From: Marinomonas profundi
GTDB taxonomy: Bacteria > Pseudomonadota > Gammaproteobacteria > Pseudomonadales > Marinomonadaceae
Assembly (NCBI RefSeq): GCF_020694005.1
Contig: NZ_CP073013.1
Span: 3,420,578-3,484,577, forward strand
Length of the DNA stretch: 64,000 nucleotides
Direction of reading: 5' to 3'
The notes beneath the pieces were generated by a model. The model had not been told where the DNA came from and made no database searches. It saw only the letters and a list, made by a program, of their open reading frames with translations. The position numbers were made by a program, and so were the translations under genes. Shown here piece by piece: positions 1-8,703 of this stretch; the first letter of the stretch is position 1; each line of letters starts with the position of its first letter.

Positions 1-462
1 AATGCCCGAATGAACAGGGCTTCCGCCTGGGCTGTTCATTTCAATAATCACCCCCTTTAATTGAGTGTTTTGGTAGGCCGCATTAAGCAATCGCACAAAT
101 TCAGACGACTCAATATCGTTATCGGCACCGATGACACCGCGCATAGGGATCATAGCAACCACATCGCCTTCTAAACTAACGTCTTGAAAGTTGGATTTTG
201 CAAACCAACCGACAATGACGGTCAAGAAAATCACCAAGGTGGTAAAGCGAAAGAATATTCTCCAGCGTCTAGCGCGACGTTTTTCAATCAAGTTTTCGCT
301 AAGGGTTTTTTCCAGCAAAGACCAGATTGCTTTATTCGGATCGACATTGTCTTCTGTACTAGAGTCTTTGTTAGCCATTTTGTTAGCCACTTCTTTTTCA
401 TCTTGTGTGCTTTCCGCTTCATTAAGTGACTGTTTGCGATCGTCTTCTTCTGTCCAGCTCAT
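1..462 (-). CDS. sppA: Signal peptide peptidase SppA (S49 family), N-terminal part
   Basis: The gene runs off the left edge; about 154 N-terminal residues are visible, starting MSWTEEDDRK. A charged cytoplasmic tail of about 75 residues is followed by one membrane segment (IFFRFTTLVIFLTVIVGWF). The start of the protease fold follows, with the strand VVAMIPMRGVIG and the segment GVIIEMNSPGGSPVHSG, typical of S49 peptidases. The family cleaves leftover signal peptides in the inner membrane. The catalytic Ser and Lys lie beyond the edge. The HAD gene ends 3 bases upstream of this start, so the two are probably co-transcribed, as in Pseudomonas (rluC-HAD-sppA). Start chosen: ATG at 462. Confidence 0.88.
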   Translation of the reverse strand, partial: MSWTEEDDRKQSLNEAESTQDEKEVANKMANKDSSTEDNVDPNKAIWSLLEKTLSENLIEKRRARRWRIFFRFTTLVIFLTVIVGWFAKSNFQDVSLEGDVVAMIPMRGVIGADNDIESSEFVRLLNAAYQNTQLKGVIIEMNSPGGSPVHSGI

Positions 463-465
463 TTT

Positions 466-1110
466 CTATAACCCTAGAATGGTTGATAATTGATTGAAAT
501 GATTGATTAGCGCGTGTGGCTGACACGCTCTAAGGCGATCTTCATGGTGTGCGCCATAAGTAACACCAATACTTTTCATTCCCGCATTGGTTGCCATGTT
601 TAAATCGTATTCGGTATCACCAATCATCATCGCGTGCTCAGGTAAAATGTCCAGCTCGGCCAGTATTTGCTCTAGCATCAACGGGTGTGGTTTAGACAAG
701 CTTTCGTCAGCACAGCGAGTGGTTGAAAAATAGGACGATGTATTGGTTAACGCCATGATTCGGTCTAACCCTCTGCGGCTTTTACCTGTGGCGACTGCCA
801 TGGTTATGTTAGCGGCTTGAAGCTTATTTAACATCTCAATGACACTGGGGTAAGCCTGTGGCGGTGTTTGATCTGAGGCGACATAAATGCGTTTGTAGTG
901 CTCAACGATGACGTTTTGGTCTTTGGTAGACAGCTCCGGCCAAACCACATCAATCGCTTTATCGAGGGATAACCCAATGATATTTTTTATGTCGTCTTTT
1001 GTTCTCGATGGTGCATTTGACAAATGAGCGGCTTGCAGCATGCTGTGACATATCGTGTCGATGGAATCGAATAAGGTACCATCCCAATCAAAAATTACTA
1101 ACTTAACCAT
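466..1110 (-). CDS. HAD-superfamily hydrolase (phosphoglycolate phosphatase-like)
   Basis: A 214-residue HAD subfamily IA protein. Motif I is IFDWDGTLFDS with nucleophile Asp8 and Asp10. Motif II is VATGKS, the motif III lysine is near SKPHP, and motif IV is MIGDTEYDLNMA. A helical cap follows motif I. The family dephosphorylates small phosphometabolites; the substrate cannot be read from sequence. It lies 3 bp upstream of sppA, and the same HAD-sppA pairing occurs in Pseudomonas downstream of rluC. Here no rluC precedes it; a divergent MaoC gene does. Confident as a HAD phosphatase, unsure of substrate. Confidence 0.88.
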   Translation of the reverse strand: MVKLVIFDWDGTLFDSIDTICHSMLQAAHLSNAPSRTKDDIKNIIGLSLDKAIDVVWPELSTKDQNVIVEHYKRIYVASDQTPPQAYPSVIEMLNKLQAANITMAVATGKSRRGLDRIMALTNTSSYFSTTRCADESLSKPHPLMLEQILAELDILPEHAMMIGDTEYDLNMATNAGMKSIGVTYGAHHEDRLRACQPHALINHFNQLSTILGL

Positions 1111-1177
1111 AGATACCTCTTAAGAATAATCCGGCGAAAGTGTACCATAACCGAAAATGACAAAATAAGGATTGGTA

Positions 1178-1594
1178 ATGACGACTGGCTATACATTAGA
1201 GCAACTTTCCATCGATCAAAGTGTTGAATACCGTAAAGTGGTTACGGAAGCAGATGTGCATGCGTTTGCCGCTGTAACAGGCGACACAAACCCTGTCCAT
1301 TTGGATGCTGAGTACGCGGCAACCACGTCTTTTGGGCAGCCTATTGCTCACGGCATGCTGACAGCTGGCTTTATCTCTGCGGCTATTGGGACCCAGTTAC
1401 CTGGGCCTGGCTGCATTTATCTAGAGCAAACACTGAAGTTTCGCGCTCCCGTTTTTATTGGGCAAGAAGTAGTGACGACAGTAACGGTTACGGACATTAA
1501 TGAACGCCGTCGCCGCGCAACATTAAAAACAGTGTGTGAATGTGACGGAAAAGTGGTGGTAACCGGTGAAGCCACTATTATGTTACCCGCCTAA
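1178..1594 (+). CDS. MaoC-like (R)-specific enoyl-CoA hydratase
   Basis: A single hot-dog domain of about 138 residues. The hydratase-2 signature is clear: VTGDTNPVHLD gives the catalytic Asp and His (D-x4-H), followed by the HGMLTAG loop. Members hydrate trans-2-enoyl-CoA to (R)-3-hydroxyacyl-CoA, linking beta-oxidation to other acyl pathways. ATG at 1178 is preferred because AATAAGG sits 7 bp upstream; a TTG two codons earlier is in frame but lacks a site. The gene is monocistronic, divergent from the HAD gene, and followed by a hairpin terminator. Confidence 0.85.
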   Translation: MTTGYTLEQLSIDQSVEYRKVVTEADVHAFAAVTGDTNPVHLDAEYAATTSFGQPIAHGMLTAGFISAAIGTQLPGPGCIYLEQTLKFRAPVFIGQEVVTTVTVTDINERRRRATLKTVCECDGKVVVTGEATIMLPA

Positions 1595-1618
1595 AGCGAC
1601 ATGCTCTCAATAACCCCT

Positions 1619-1662
1619 AAAAAGGTGCGCGCCCTCTTTCTCTATGACTTCGCGCCTTTTTT
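1619..1662 (+). terminator. Rho-independent terminator after the MaoC gene
   Basis: AAAAAGG-GCGCG pairs with CGCGCC followed by six T; the left arm has one bulged T and the loop is long. It lies 25 bp after the MaoC stop. Confidence 0.55.
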
Positions 1663-1785
1663 GGTCACAAATTGCCTGATCGTGTAAAAAACACTATTTT
1701 GTTAAAAAAGACTGGGATTTATAGAATGGCAGGCTTATATTTAATAAGTACAAATTACTAAGTGTAAAATACTTTAGGTGCCTAG

Positions 1786-2094
1786 GTGAAAATTCAATTA
1801 CTCATGATCATTGCTCTGATTGCATCGTCTTTACTGACGATTTCTCAGCGCGCTAATGCTCAAGAAGTAACGAAATTTCGCTGGTTAGAACCTACCGTAG
1901 ATCAAAGATACTGCGAAGTCGCTGTCCCAGATCAAGACAAGAGTTCAGACAGCAGTAATCACATTGGCCCTCATGCGTTTTTATTATCCCCCGCTAAACT
2001 GTTTGTCCCCTCTTTAAATGATTATCAACGCCAGCCACAAAATAAGGTTGTTGGTAACGCAAACCCAAGAGCACCACCGTTTTCGCTGATATAA
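1786..2094 (+). CDS. Small secreted protein of unknown function
   Basis: A 102-residue protein that I do not recognise. It begins with a convincing Sec signal peptide: a basic start, a hydrophobic core (LLMIIALIASSLLTI) and a cleavage site after ANA. The mature part has about 77 residues with a single Cys, is proline-rich towards the end and has no visible domain. The start is GTG with TAGGTG about 6 bp upstream. It precedes the CBS-domain gene by 43 bp and could share its transcript. Probably periplasmic; role unknown. Confidence 0.55.
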   Translation: MKIQLLMIIALIASSLLTISQRANAQEVTKFRWLEPTVDQRYCEVAVPDQDKSSDSSNHIGPHAFLLSPAKLFVPSLNDYQRQPQNKVVGNANPRAPPFSLI

Positions 2095-2137
2095 CCACCC
2101 TCTGTTCTATTTATTTTATTTTTATTGGGGTTCTATT

Positions 2138-2731
2138 ATGAAAACACTTACTTATGTTTCTACAAAAGATGTTACCGATCTTACTTGGCCGATTACTACC
2201 GCGAATGTAAATCTTTATTCTCCTGCTTTGTCTGTTTTTACTGATTTTCAGAAAGCCGGCCCTAGGGTGATTGAATCCAGCACTCGCGCTGATGAATTGG
2301 TCTTGCTGATGAAAAAAGAGCATGTTCGCATGAAAGTCGTGGTCGATGCGGAGAATCATTTTATTGGTGTCGTTAGCCTTGAAGATTTGTCCGAAGATGT
2401 GTTTATTAAGCAGGTTGCAAACGGTTTCCAGCGCTCAGAGTTAATGGTGGCTGACTTGATGAGAGCAAAAGAAGCACTGCTTGCCTTGTCTTACACATCG
2501 CTTAAAAACTCAGACATTGAATCCTTGCTTTTTAGTCAGCGAAACAACCAGTTTCAGCACTTATTAGTGATTGATGAAGACACAAAGGCAATACGTGGAT
2601 TAATTTCATCAAACGACGTCGCTCGTCAACTGAGATTGGATATCGATGTCGGCTTTTCGAACTTTGAGCAGATCTACCACAGCGCAATTCTTGGACAAAA
2701 GGATCAAGCCAAAAAGCTGAAAGTAGCGTGA
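2138..2731 (+). CDS. CBS-domain protein
   Basis: A 197-residue soluble protein with a tandem CBS pair. The first repeat spans roughly residues 40-90 (RVIESSTRADELVLLMKKE, then VVVDAENHFIGVVSLEDL). The second spans roughly 100-170 (VADLMRAKEALLALSY, then LLVIDEDTKAIRGLISSNDVAR). CBS pairs usually bind adenosyl nucleotides and act as energy or metabolite sensors. No catalytic or transport domain is attached, so the partner is unknown. A hairpin terminator lies 25 bp after the stop. Confidence 0.8.
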   Translation: MKTLTYVSTKDVTDLTWPITTANVNLYSPALSVFTDFQKAGPRVIESSTRADELVLLMKKEHVRMKVVVDAENHFIGVVSLEDLSEDVFIKQVANGFQRSELMVADLMRAKEALLALSYTSLKNSDIESLLFSQRNNQFQHLLVIDEDTKAIRGLISSNDVARQLRLDIDVGFSNFEQIYHSAILGQKDQAKKLKVA

Positions 2732-2755
2732 TTCTCTCAAATTTTTCTTAACTAA

Positions 2756-2798
2756 ACCCCCTGGCTCTTAACTATTTTAAGGGCTGGGGATTTTTTTG
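2756..2798. terminator. Terminator between convergent CBS and tusA genes
   Basis: Imperfect stem: the left arm CCCC..GGCTCTTAA pairs with TTAAGGGCTGGGG, followed by seven T. It serves the + strand gene and probably also tusA on the other strand. Confidence 0.6.
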
Positions 2799-2799
2799 G

Positions 2800-3033
2800 T
2801 TATGAGTCTTTCTTTTCTATCCAGTACGTATAAATATCCCCTTCTTGCTGTTGATCTAGCAATTTATGCCCCAGAAACTGGCAAAATTTTGGGATGTCTC
2901 GCGTTGTTGATGGGTCTGTCGCGACGACTTTTAAAACTTCTTTTGCCGTGAGTTTTCGCATTTCTACATGCAGCATCATTACAGGTTCAGGGCAAAGTAA
3001 GCCCTTGGCATCAAGCTGTGCTTGGTGATTCAT
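2800..3033 (-). CDS. tusA: Sulfur carrier protein TusA
   Basis: At 77 residues this matches the SirA/TusA family length. The hallmark C-P-E-P motif is at residues 14-17 ([10 protein letters not shown]), with Cys14 as the persulfide carrier. The family hands sulfur from IscS to TusBCD/TusE for 2-thiouridine in tRNA. The start overlaps the hydrolase stop as ATGA, so the two are translationally coupled. The downstream sulfur-relay genes are not in the window, although the tRNA thiolase ttcA lies about 4 kb away. Confidence 0.9.
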   Translation of the reverse strand: MNHQAQLDAKGLLCPEPVMMLHVEMRKLTAKEVLKVVATDPSTTRDIPKFCQFLGHKLLDQQQEGDIYTYWIEKKDS

Positions 3034-3632
3034 GGTATTTCTCTTCGTTGTATGTTGTTGACTAGCCAGTGTTGGGTGGCAATGGCCACCTCATTAATGG
3101 TATCTGCTAGGTTCTTATTATATTTTTTTAATACCTTAAAGTCATGATCCGCCCCATCGACCCAGATTATATCAATGTTTTCTGGCAGCGTTTGCTGATT
3201 AACCCAGTCTTGGTTTCCTAATGAATCTCTTGTTCCTTGAATAATCAAACAAGGAACTTGTAGATCAGCAAGAAAAGACAATCTGTTTTTCTCCGGCTTA
3301 CCCGCAGGGTAAAAAGGAAATCCAAAACAAACAATCGCTTTTACCATAGGTAAATGAGATAGCTGTGTCGCCACTCTTCCTCCCATTGATTTTCCGGCCA
3401 CAATACAGGCTTCTTCATGTTCAACATAATGGCGATATTCTGGAATAAGCGTATCGAACTTCGGTGGTGGTCGTTTTTTTGCTGAGCGCTCTTGTTCTTG
3501 CATATAGGAAAACGTAACAGGGATCACCGCCTGCTGCCTTTGCCGTGAAATGGCCGCCGCAAGTTGCGTCAAAAAATCATTGTTATGGCCAGCGCCAGCG
3601 CCGTGAGCTAGGTAAAAAGCAAGAGAGGTCAT
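3030..3632 (-). CDS. Alpha/beta hydrolase (KANL3/Tex30-like)
   Basis: A 200-residue alpha/beta hydrolase. The start carries the oxyanion segment [15 protein letters not shown]. The nucleophile elbow is AGKSMGGR (Ser in G-K-S-M-G). The late-strand acid is in [11 protein letters not shown] and the catalytic His in DGADHDF. This is the small family often annotated as a predicted alpha/beta-hydrolase or dienelactone-hydrolase-like protein; the substrate is unknown. It is the first gene of a two-gene unit with tusA and is transcribed away from hemN. No good ribosome-binding site precedes the ATG. Confidence 0.82.
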   Translation of the reverse strand: MTSLAFYLAHGAGAGHNNDFLTQLAAAISRQRQQAVIPVTFSYMQEQERSAKKRPPPKFDTLIPEYRHYVEHEEACIVAGKSMGGRVATQLSHLPMVKAIVCFGFPFYPAGKPEKNRLSFLADLQVPCLIIQGTRDSLGNQDWVNQQTLPENIDIIWVDGADHDFKVLKKYNKNLADTINEVAIATQHWLVNNIQRREIP

Positions 3633-3773
3633 TATTAGCGATACGATGTTAAAAAGATGACACTATTAAAGCAGATTCGCTCAGACGTTAGAACCTGATC
3701 AGGGCGCTTTTCCATCAACCTTGGCGTGATGAACCCCAATCAAAGGGGTTATTTGATCTCAGTGTGATATCCC

Positions 3774-3815
3774 TTGATCTGGATCAGAAAGTGCCGATCC
3801 TCTAGGGGGTAAACT
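3774..3815 (+). promoter_or_regulatory. FNR/Anr-dependent promoter of hemN
   Basis: TTGATCTGGATCAG at 3774-3787 matches the FNR consensus TTGAT-N4-ATCAA at 9 of 10 defined positions. A -10-like TAAACT at 3810-3815 is centred 32 bp after the box centre, the spacing of a class II site at -41.5. This predicts anaerobic activation of hemN by the regulator encoded just downstream. Box and spacing are seen directly; regulation is inferred. Confidence 0.8.
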
Positions 3816-3844
3816 GCTATTAGAAATTTTAATAGGAAGACATC

Positions 3845-5215
3845 ATGATCTGGGATTCTGAACTGATTAGTAAGTACGATTTATCAGGGCCACGTTACAC
3901 CTCCTACCCAACGGCGCCGCAATTTGATTCGACTATCAGTAAAATTGCTTTGGTTGATAAAATGCTGATGCCCTCCAAATCACCGCTCAGCTTGTATTTC
4001 CACATCCCATTTTGCGCTCATCTTTGCTATTACTGTGCATGCAACAAAATAGTGACTAAACAGTATGGCAAAGGCGCCGAATACGTTGAGTTATTAGGCG
4101 AAGAAATGAGATTGCGCAGTTTGATGTTAGATCATACAAGGAAGGTGACACAGCTGCACTTTGGTGGTGGCACTCCAACTTTTCTTACCGAGGATTTGAT
4201 CGAAAGCCTGTTTGGCACGATTAAGCAGTATTTTAATCTCGTTAATGATGGGAGCCAAGACTACAGCATTGAAATTGATCCTAGGGAAATCAGCCATTCT
4301 AAACTGGCTTTGTTGACCGCAATGGGAATAAATAGAATTAGCATCGGCATTCAAGACTTTGATGCTGGCGTGCAGAAAGCGATACACCGAATTCAGCCCA
4401 TTAATCTTGTTGCCGATCTTGTGTCTTATGCGCGAGAACTGAATATAAATTCGATTAATTTTGATTTGATTTACGGCCTACCGAACCAATCTCTGGGCGG
4501 TTTTCGAAGTACCTTAGAGAAGGTGGTTGAATTATCACCTGAGCGCATTTCACTGTTTAATTACGCACATCTGCCAGAACGTTTTCGAGCCCAAAAACGC
4601 ATCCTTGAGACAAGTTTGCCAACCTCTAGTTTGAAGCTTGATTTGCTGAAAATGAGCATTGAATATTTAGTCAATGCAGGCTATCAATACATTGGCATGG
4701 ATCATTTTGCCAAACCCAATGACAGCCTGTTTCAAGCCCAAAAAAATGGTCAATTACAACGCAATTTCCAAGGCTACACCACACATGCGGATACCGACTT
4801 AGTTGCTTTTGGCGTGTCGGCAATCAGTAATTTAAACGGGGTTTATATCCAAAATCACACGGATTTACCTTTGTTCAGACGCTGTATTGAAAAAGGCCAA
4901 CTTGCCATTGCAAAGGGGTATATTAGCAACATTGATGATAAGATTCGCCATCAAGTGATTATGACACTTATCTCTCAGTTTGAGCTAAATACTGCCATTA
5001 TCGAGCACTCATACGGGATTCGATTCTTTGATTATTTCTCACAGGAAGTAGACAATCTAATGCCGATGATCGAAGATGGTATACTAGAAATTCATAATGA
5101 TGGACTGCAGGTCAGTATTAAAGTGACAGAGCGTGGTAGATTACTCATTCGTTGTGTTTGTATGGTTTTCGATAAGTATCTAAATGGCGCCATAGAATAT
5201 TCAAAAGTTATATAG
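3845..5215 (+). CDS. hemN: Oxygen-independent coproporphyrinogen III dehydrogenase
   Basis: A 456-residue radical-SAM enzyme that oxidatively decarboxylates coproporphyrinogen III to protoporphyrinogen IX without oxygen. The 4Fe-4S motif C-x3-C-x2-C is at Cys57, Cys61 and Cys64 (FCAHLCYYCAC), followed by the SAM-binding FGGGTPTFL. GPRYTSYPTA near the N-terminus and the full length mark true HemN rather than HemW. AGGAAG lies 7 bp before the ATG. Its promoter has an FNR box, and anr follows 21 bp downstream, the Pseudomonas arrangement. hemH, the last haem step, is also in this window. Confidence 0.95.
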   Translation: MIWDSELISKYDLSGPRYTSYPTAPQFDSTISKIALVDKMLMPSKSPLSLYFHIPFCAHLCYYCACNKIVTKQYGKGAEYVELLGEEMRLRSLMLDHTRKVTQLHFGGGTPTFLTEDLIESLFGTIKQYFNLVNDGSQDYSIEIDPREISHSKLALLTAMGINRISIGIQDFDAGVQKAIHRIQPINLVADLVSYARELNINSINFDLIYGLPNQSLGGFRSTLEKVVELSPERISLFNYAHLPERFRAQKRILETSLPTSSLKLDLLKMSIEYLVNAGYQYIGMDHFAKPNDSLFQAQKNGQLQRNFQGYTTHADTDLVAFGVSAISNLNGVYIQNHTDLPLFRRCIEKGQLAIAKGYISNIDDKIRHQVIMTLISQFELNTAIIEHSYGIRFFDYFSQEVDNLMPMIEDGILEIHNDGLQVSIKVTERGRLLIRCVCMVFDKYLNGAIEYSKVI

Positions 5216-5236
5216 ATCAAGATCAGGGAGATTTAC

Positions 5237-5998
5237 ATGTCAATGACACACGCACACTCACGATTTAACAGTACACTCACCTCGCAATGTCAAAGTTGTA
5301 GCTTGAGCGCCCTCTGTCTTCCCATTGCCTTAGCGGATGAAGACATCAATAAGTTAGATCAAATTATTGAGCGAAAAAAACCGCTGAAAAAAGGCGAGTT
5401 TTTATTCCGCCAAGGAGACGTATTTGATTCTGTCTTTGCGGTTCGTTCTGGCACGTTAAAAACGTTTAATATTACCTCGTACGGAGAAGAGCAAATAACC
5501 GGTTTCTATTGCCCAAGTGAATTGGTGGGGCTCAGCGGTATTGACTCTAATGCCTACCCGGTATCAGCAAAAGCGCTAGAAACAACCACAGTATGTGAAA
5601 TCCCTTTTAGCCGATTAGAAGAATTATCAGCCCAAATTCCTTCTATGCGACATCAGCTGTTTAAAGTGATGAGCCGGAAAATATCCGATGATCAGCAAAT
5701 GATGGTGTTGCTGGGGAAAAAGAACGCCGATGAGAAAGTGGCGTCTTTTTTACTTAACCTCTCTAATCGCTTTAAAAGACGAGGCTACTCAGCCAGTGCT
5801 TTTCGGCTTTCAATGTCACGCGGTGAAATGGGCAACTACCTAGGCCTAGCGGTTGAAACGGTAAGCCGAGTGATTACTCGTTTTCAAAAAAATGAACTGA
5901 TCCACGTAGATGGTAAGGAAATTGAAATAATCGATTTCCCTGAAATACAAAAACTCGTTGGGGTTGCGAATGATTGTGGTAAAATCACGCCTATTTGA
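5237..5998 (+). CDS. anr: Fnr/Anr family anaerobic transcriptional regulator
   Basis: A 253-residue CRP/FNR protein. Cys18, Cys21, Cys27 and Cys120 match the spacing of the four cluster ligands in E. coli FNR (20, 23, 29, 122), so it should bind an oxygen-labile 4Fe-4S cluster. A cyclic-nucleotide-binding fold follows, then a dimer helix and a C-terminal HTH with the recognition helix ETVSRVITRF, which carries the E-x2-S-R contacts for TTGAT. RBS AGGGAG is 6 bp before ATG 5237; a second ATG two codons later is possible. It sits between hemN and apt. Confidence 0.94.
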   Translation: MSMTHAHSRFNSTLTSQCQSCSLSALCLPIALADEDINKLDQIIERKKPLKKGEFLFRQGDVFDSVFAVRSGTLKTFNITSYGEEQITGFYCPSELVGLSGIDSNAYPVSAKALETTTVCEIPFSRLEELSAQIPSMRHQLFKVMSRKISDDQQMMVLLGKKNADEKVASFLLNLSNRFKRRGYSASAFRLSMSRGEMGNYLGLAVETVSRVITRFQKNELIHVDGKEIEIIDFPEIQKLVGVANDCGKITPI

Positions 5999-6022
5999 TT
6001 GATAAATTAAGGCGATACCAAC

Positions 6023-6565
6023 ATGCTGTACGACGATTTTTACGTTAAGTCACTGATTCAAACGATAGAAGACTGGCCAAAACAAGGCATTAGCTTTCGA
6101 GACATTACGCCTATTTTCAGTGATCCTAAAGGTATGAGAATGGTAGTTGATGCGTATGTGCATCGCTATATTGCTAGTGATATTACACACATCGCCTGCA
6201 TCGATGCGCGTGGTTTTTTAATTGCAGCGGTGCTGGCCTATGAGCTGCAAAAGCCTCTTATCTTGGTGCGTAAAAAAGGCAAACTTCCTGGTAAAACCAT
6301 TTCACAAAAATACGCTTTAGAGTACGGCGAAGCAGAACTAGAAATTCAAGAAGGCGCCGTTAAGCAAGGCGACGAAGTGCTATTATTTGATGATTTGATT
6401 GCAACGGGTGGCACTCTCTTTGCCGCCATAAAACTGTTGACTAAGCAAGGAGCAAACATCAAAGAAGTGGCCGCCATTATTGACCTTCCTGATCTTGGTG
6501 GTAGCCAAAAACTAAGGGATAGCGACGTGCCTGTCTTTAGTCTTTGCGCCTATGACGGTGATTGA
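6023..6565 (+). CDS. apt: Adenine phosphoribosyltransferase
   Basis: A 180-residue purine salvage enzyme making AMP from adenine and PRPP. The PRPP loop is EVLLFDDLIATGGTL (around residues 118-132). The N-terminus GISFRDITPIFSDP and the segment VRKKGKLPGKT are characteristic of Apt. It follows anr by 24 bp and is followed by a strong terminator, so it may end a hemN-anr-apt transcript. The functional link to the anaerobic genes is unclear, but the anr-apt neighbourhood recurs in Pseudomonas. Confidence 0.95.
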   Translation: MLYDDFYVKSLIQTIEDWPKQGISFRDITPIFSDPKGMRMVVDAYVHRYIASDITHIACIDARGFLIAAVLAYELQKPLILVRKKGKLPGKTISQKYALEYGEAELEIQEGAVKQGDEVLLFDDLIATGGTLFAAIKLLTKQGANIKEVAAIIDLPDLGGSQKLRDSDVPVFSLCAYDGD

Positions 6566-6586
6566 TTAGTATCAGTGAAGAAAACT

Positions 6587-6615
6587 AAAAAAGGTGGCCT
6601 GAGCCACCTTTTTTG
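6587..6615. terminator. Strong bidirectional terminator between apt and yfaZ
   Basis: AAAAAAGGTGGC, loop CTGA, GCCACCTTTTTT: a perfect 12-bp stem with a T run on both strands. It separates apt from the convergent yfaZ-like gene. Confidence 0.9.
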
Positions 6616-6638
6616 TTGATCAAAACGATAGTCTTGCT

Positions 6639-7205
6639 TTAAAAATCGACCGTCGCACCGACAGAAAGACCTTTATCAATTTCTTTACGGCTATTGTCGT
6701 CATAAACTGTCACTGTTCTACCATAACGAACAAACGCACGCGCATTGCGCATTGTCATGTACTCAAGACGAATATCATAGGTATACATGTGGTCTAAGTT
6801 TGATATCGCCAATACTTCCGGGGAATAGTATGCAGAACCATAAATACTAAGGCGATTGGCTTGTTGTAGGGTGTATCGGTACCAACCACCTAAAGCAAGA
6901 GCAACAGATAAGTCGTCATTATCATTGTCTAAATCGGCATCGATAGCGTACAAACGAATCCCAAGGCCAACTTGCAGCGGTCCGCTAGTGTCTGAGTCTT
7001 CAACGGTAACGCCAATATGTGCGGTTGACGTATTGGCCTCATCATTATGTGTAATGCCACTGTTAATGCCGAACGACCCCATGTTTAAATTAATATCACC
7101 TTGCACCGTATTATTGGTTAAGCTAACGCCAGCAGTGGACGCGTTGACGATAGAAGACCCTAGAATGCCGGCGGTTAATAGTAGTGCTTTATGTGTCAGG
7201 TTCAT
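6639..7205 (-). CDS. YfaZ-family outer-membrane beta-barrel protein
   Basis: A 188-residue protein with a signal peptide (hydrophobic ALLLTAGILGSSI, then NAS). Alternating-residue beta strands follow, with an acidic Asp/Asn-rich loop (DADLDNDNDDL). It ends ...GATVDF with a C-terminal Phe, as expected of a BamA-inserted barrel. It resembles the YfaZ family, whose function is unknown. It starts 10 bp after the ttcA stop, so it is probably the second gene of that operon. The linkage to tRNA thiolation is odd and may be incidental. Confidence 0.75.
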   Translation of the reverse strand: MNLTHKALLLTAGILGSSIVNASTAGVSLTNNTVQGDINLNMGSFGINSGITHNDEANTSTAHIGVTVEDSDTSGPLQVGLGIRLYAIDADLDNDNDDLSVALALGGWYRYTLQQANRLSIYGSAYYSPEVLAISNLDHMYTYDIRLEYMTMRNARAFVRYGRTVTVYDDNSRKEIDKGLSVGATVDF

Positions 7206-7215
7206 GTCTATTTTC

Positions 7216-8055
7216 CTATAATGAAATTATATTTAGTCGGTCAAAGGCGGCAGGCGACTGCTTCAACCCTTTAAAATCAAATAGTGTTGCGTCTGCCAAA
7301 TGAGATGGCACTACGTTTCGAATAGCAGAGAACATGGTTTCTGTTCTGCCAGGGAATTCTTTTTCCCATTTATGTAGCATGTCTTTGACAACTTGTCTTT
7401 GTAGGTTTTCTTGCGAACCACAAAGGTTACAAGGAATAATGGGGTATTCTTTCATCAAAGCAAACTCTTCAATGTCTGATTCTTTGCAATACGCCAAAGG
7501 CCGAATAACCACATGCTTACCATCATCGCTCAACAGTTTTGGTGGCATAGATTTTAACTTTCCGCCAAAAAACATGTTTAAAAATAACGTTTCAAGAATG
7601 TCATCTCGGTGATGGCCAAGGGCAATTTTGGTTGCGCCAATTTCCTCAGCAAAGCCATACAGAGAGCCACGGCGTAAACGAGAGCATAAACCACAGGTGG
7701 TTTTCCCTTCAGGTACGATCTCTTTTACTATGCTGTAGGTATCGCGCTCTAAAATATGAAAGTCTACACCGAGTTCTTCTAAATAAGCCGGCAAAATATG
7801 CTCAGGAAAACCTGGCTGCTTCTGATCTAGATTAACGGCAACGATGCTAAATTGAATCGGTGCACTGGCTTGTAGATTAAGCAAAATCTCAAGCATGGTA
7901 TAAGAGTCTTTCCCACCCGATAAACAGACCATTACTTTATCGCCATCTTCAATCATATTGAAGTCAGCAATGGCTTGGCCTGTTAATCTACGAAGGCGTT
8001 TTTGGAGCTTGTTGAGCTCTAATTTTTCTTTAGGTCGAGTCGATAAATCCATCAT
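7216..8055 (-). CDS. ttcA: tRNA 2-thiocytidine(32) synthetase TtcA
   Basis: A 279-residue PP-loop ATPase that thiolates C32 of certain tRNAs. The PP loop is SGGKDS (46-51). CxxC pairs lie in [13 protein letters not shown] and [15 protein letters not shown]; the TtcA family uses such cysteines for its 4Fe-4S cluster. Length and motifs fit TtcA rather than TilS or ThiI. Two consecutive ATG codons open the frame, so the start may be one codon later. It leads a two-gene unit with yfaZ. Confidence 0.94.
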   Translation of the reverse strand: MMDLSTRPKEKLELNKLQKRLRRLTGQAIADFNMIEDGDKVMVCLSGGKDSYTMLEILLNLQASAPIQFSIVAVNLDQKQPGFPEHILPAYLEELGVDFHILERDTYSIVKEIVPEGKTTCGLCSRLRRGSLYGFAEEIGATKIALGHHRDDILETLFLNMFFGGKLKSMPPKLLSDDGKHVVIRPLAYCKESDIEEFALMKEYPIIPCNLCGSQENLQRQVVKDMLHKWEKEFPGRTETMFSAIRNVVPSHLADATLFDFKGLKQSPAAFDRLNIISL

Positions 8056-8184
8056 AAATACGCTATAAACAAAACGCGCTTATAGTACTATAAGGATAAA
8101 AGTATCGCATCAAAAATGGATGATTTAAGCGTAATCCGTACGGAAAATTACTATTTTTGTGCTTTTTTAGCCTTTAATTGAACA

Positions 8185-8703
8185 TTAAGGCGTCATGAAT
8201 TGTAAGCTCGAGCGACACTTTTTACAGACATACTCAGTCCCCCGCTGTGCTCTGGTGTGGCGCTGTTTGGTAAATTGATGTTTTTGGCAAGCACAGCGGT
8301 ACTCATAATTGTGTTTTTGTGGCGGCACATCAAAAGTATGCGTCCTGCTTGGCCTAATGCCATAGACCCTGAACATCACAGCCTGCCACTCTTTGCCATG
8401 CGGTTTAACCGAATTGCCATAGATTTGGAAAACAATGATGTGCGCGACTTCATGGGGAACGACCGTGCTAAGAAATTCCACAGAGTCTTGCAAATACATA
8501 AAGTAGTTAAAGCGGAGTTCGTTTTTTTGTAGGTGTGCGGTGCCAGCGGCTCGTCCTCTTTGCTTAAAGTTACAGGATGAGCGCTTAAATCTAGTGCCGA
8601 AAAAAGTGTCCGCTTGGCTAAAGCACTGATTGACTTGATCGACAATAATACTGAGCGGATCGGCTTCATCATTCAATGCCGTTTCACTTGACGTTAAGAG
8701 CAT
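8185..8703 (-). CDS. SprT-like zinc metalloprotease
   Basis: A 172-residue SprT-family protein. The zincin motif HEVAH is at residues 84-88 (VVPHEVAHIIV). The C-terminus has a four-Cys zinc ribbon: a Cys pair at YRCACQ and a second at VCKKC. Bacterial SprT is poorly understood; the related SPRTN proteases cut DNA-protein crosslinks. The start ATG overlaps the last 10 bases of the helicase gene, so the two are co-translated. That pairing makes a DNA-repair role plausible, which is inference. Confidence 0.86.
   Translation of the reverse strand: MLLTSSETALNDEADPLSIIVDQVNQCFSQADTFFGTRFKRSSCNFKQRGRAAGTAHLQKNELRFNYFMYLQDSVEFLSTVVPHEVAHIIVFQIYGNSVKPHGKEWQAVMFRVYGIRPSRTHTFDVPPQKHNYEYRCACQKHQFTKQRHTRAQRGTEYVCKKCRSSLQFMTP

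Noticed and set aside
5205-5230. Second FNR box in front of anr (GATCAAGATCAGG)
   Set aside because: It lacks the TTGAT half with 4-bp spacing; only a loose resemblance.
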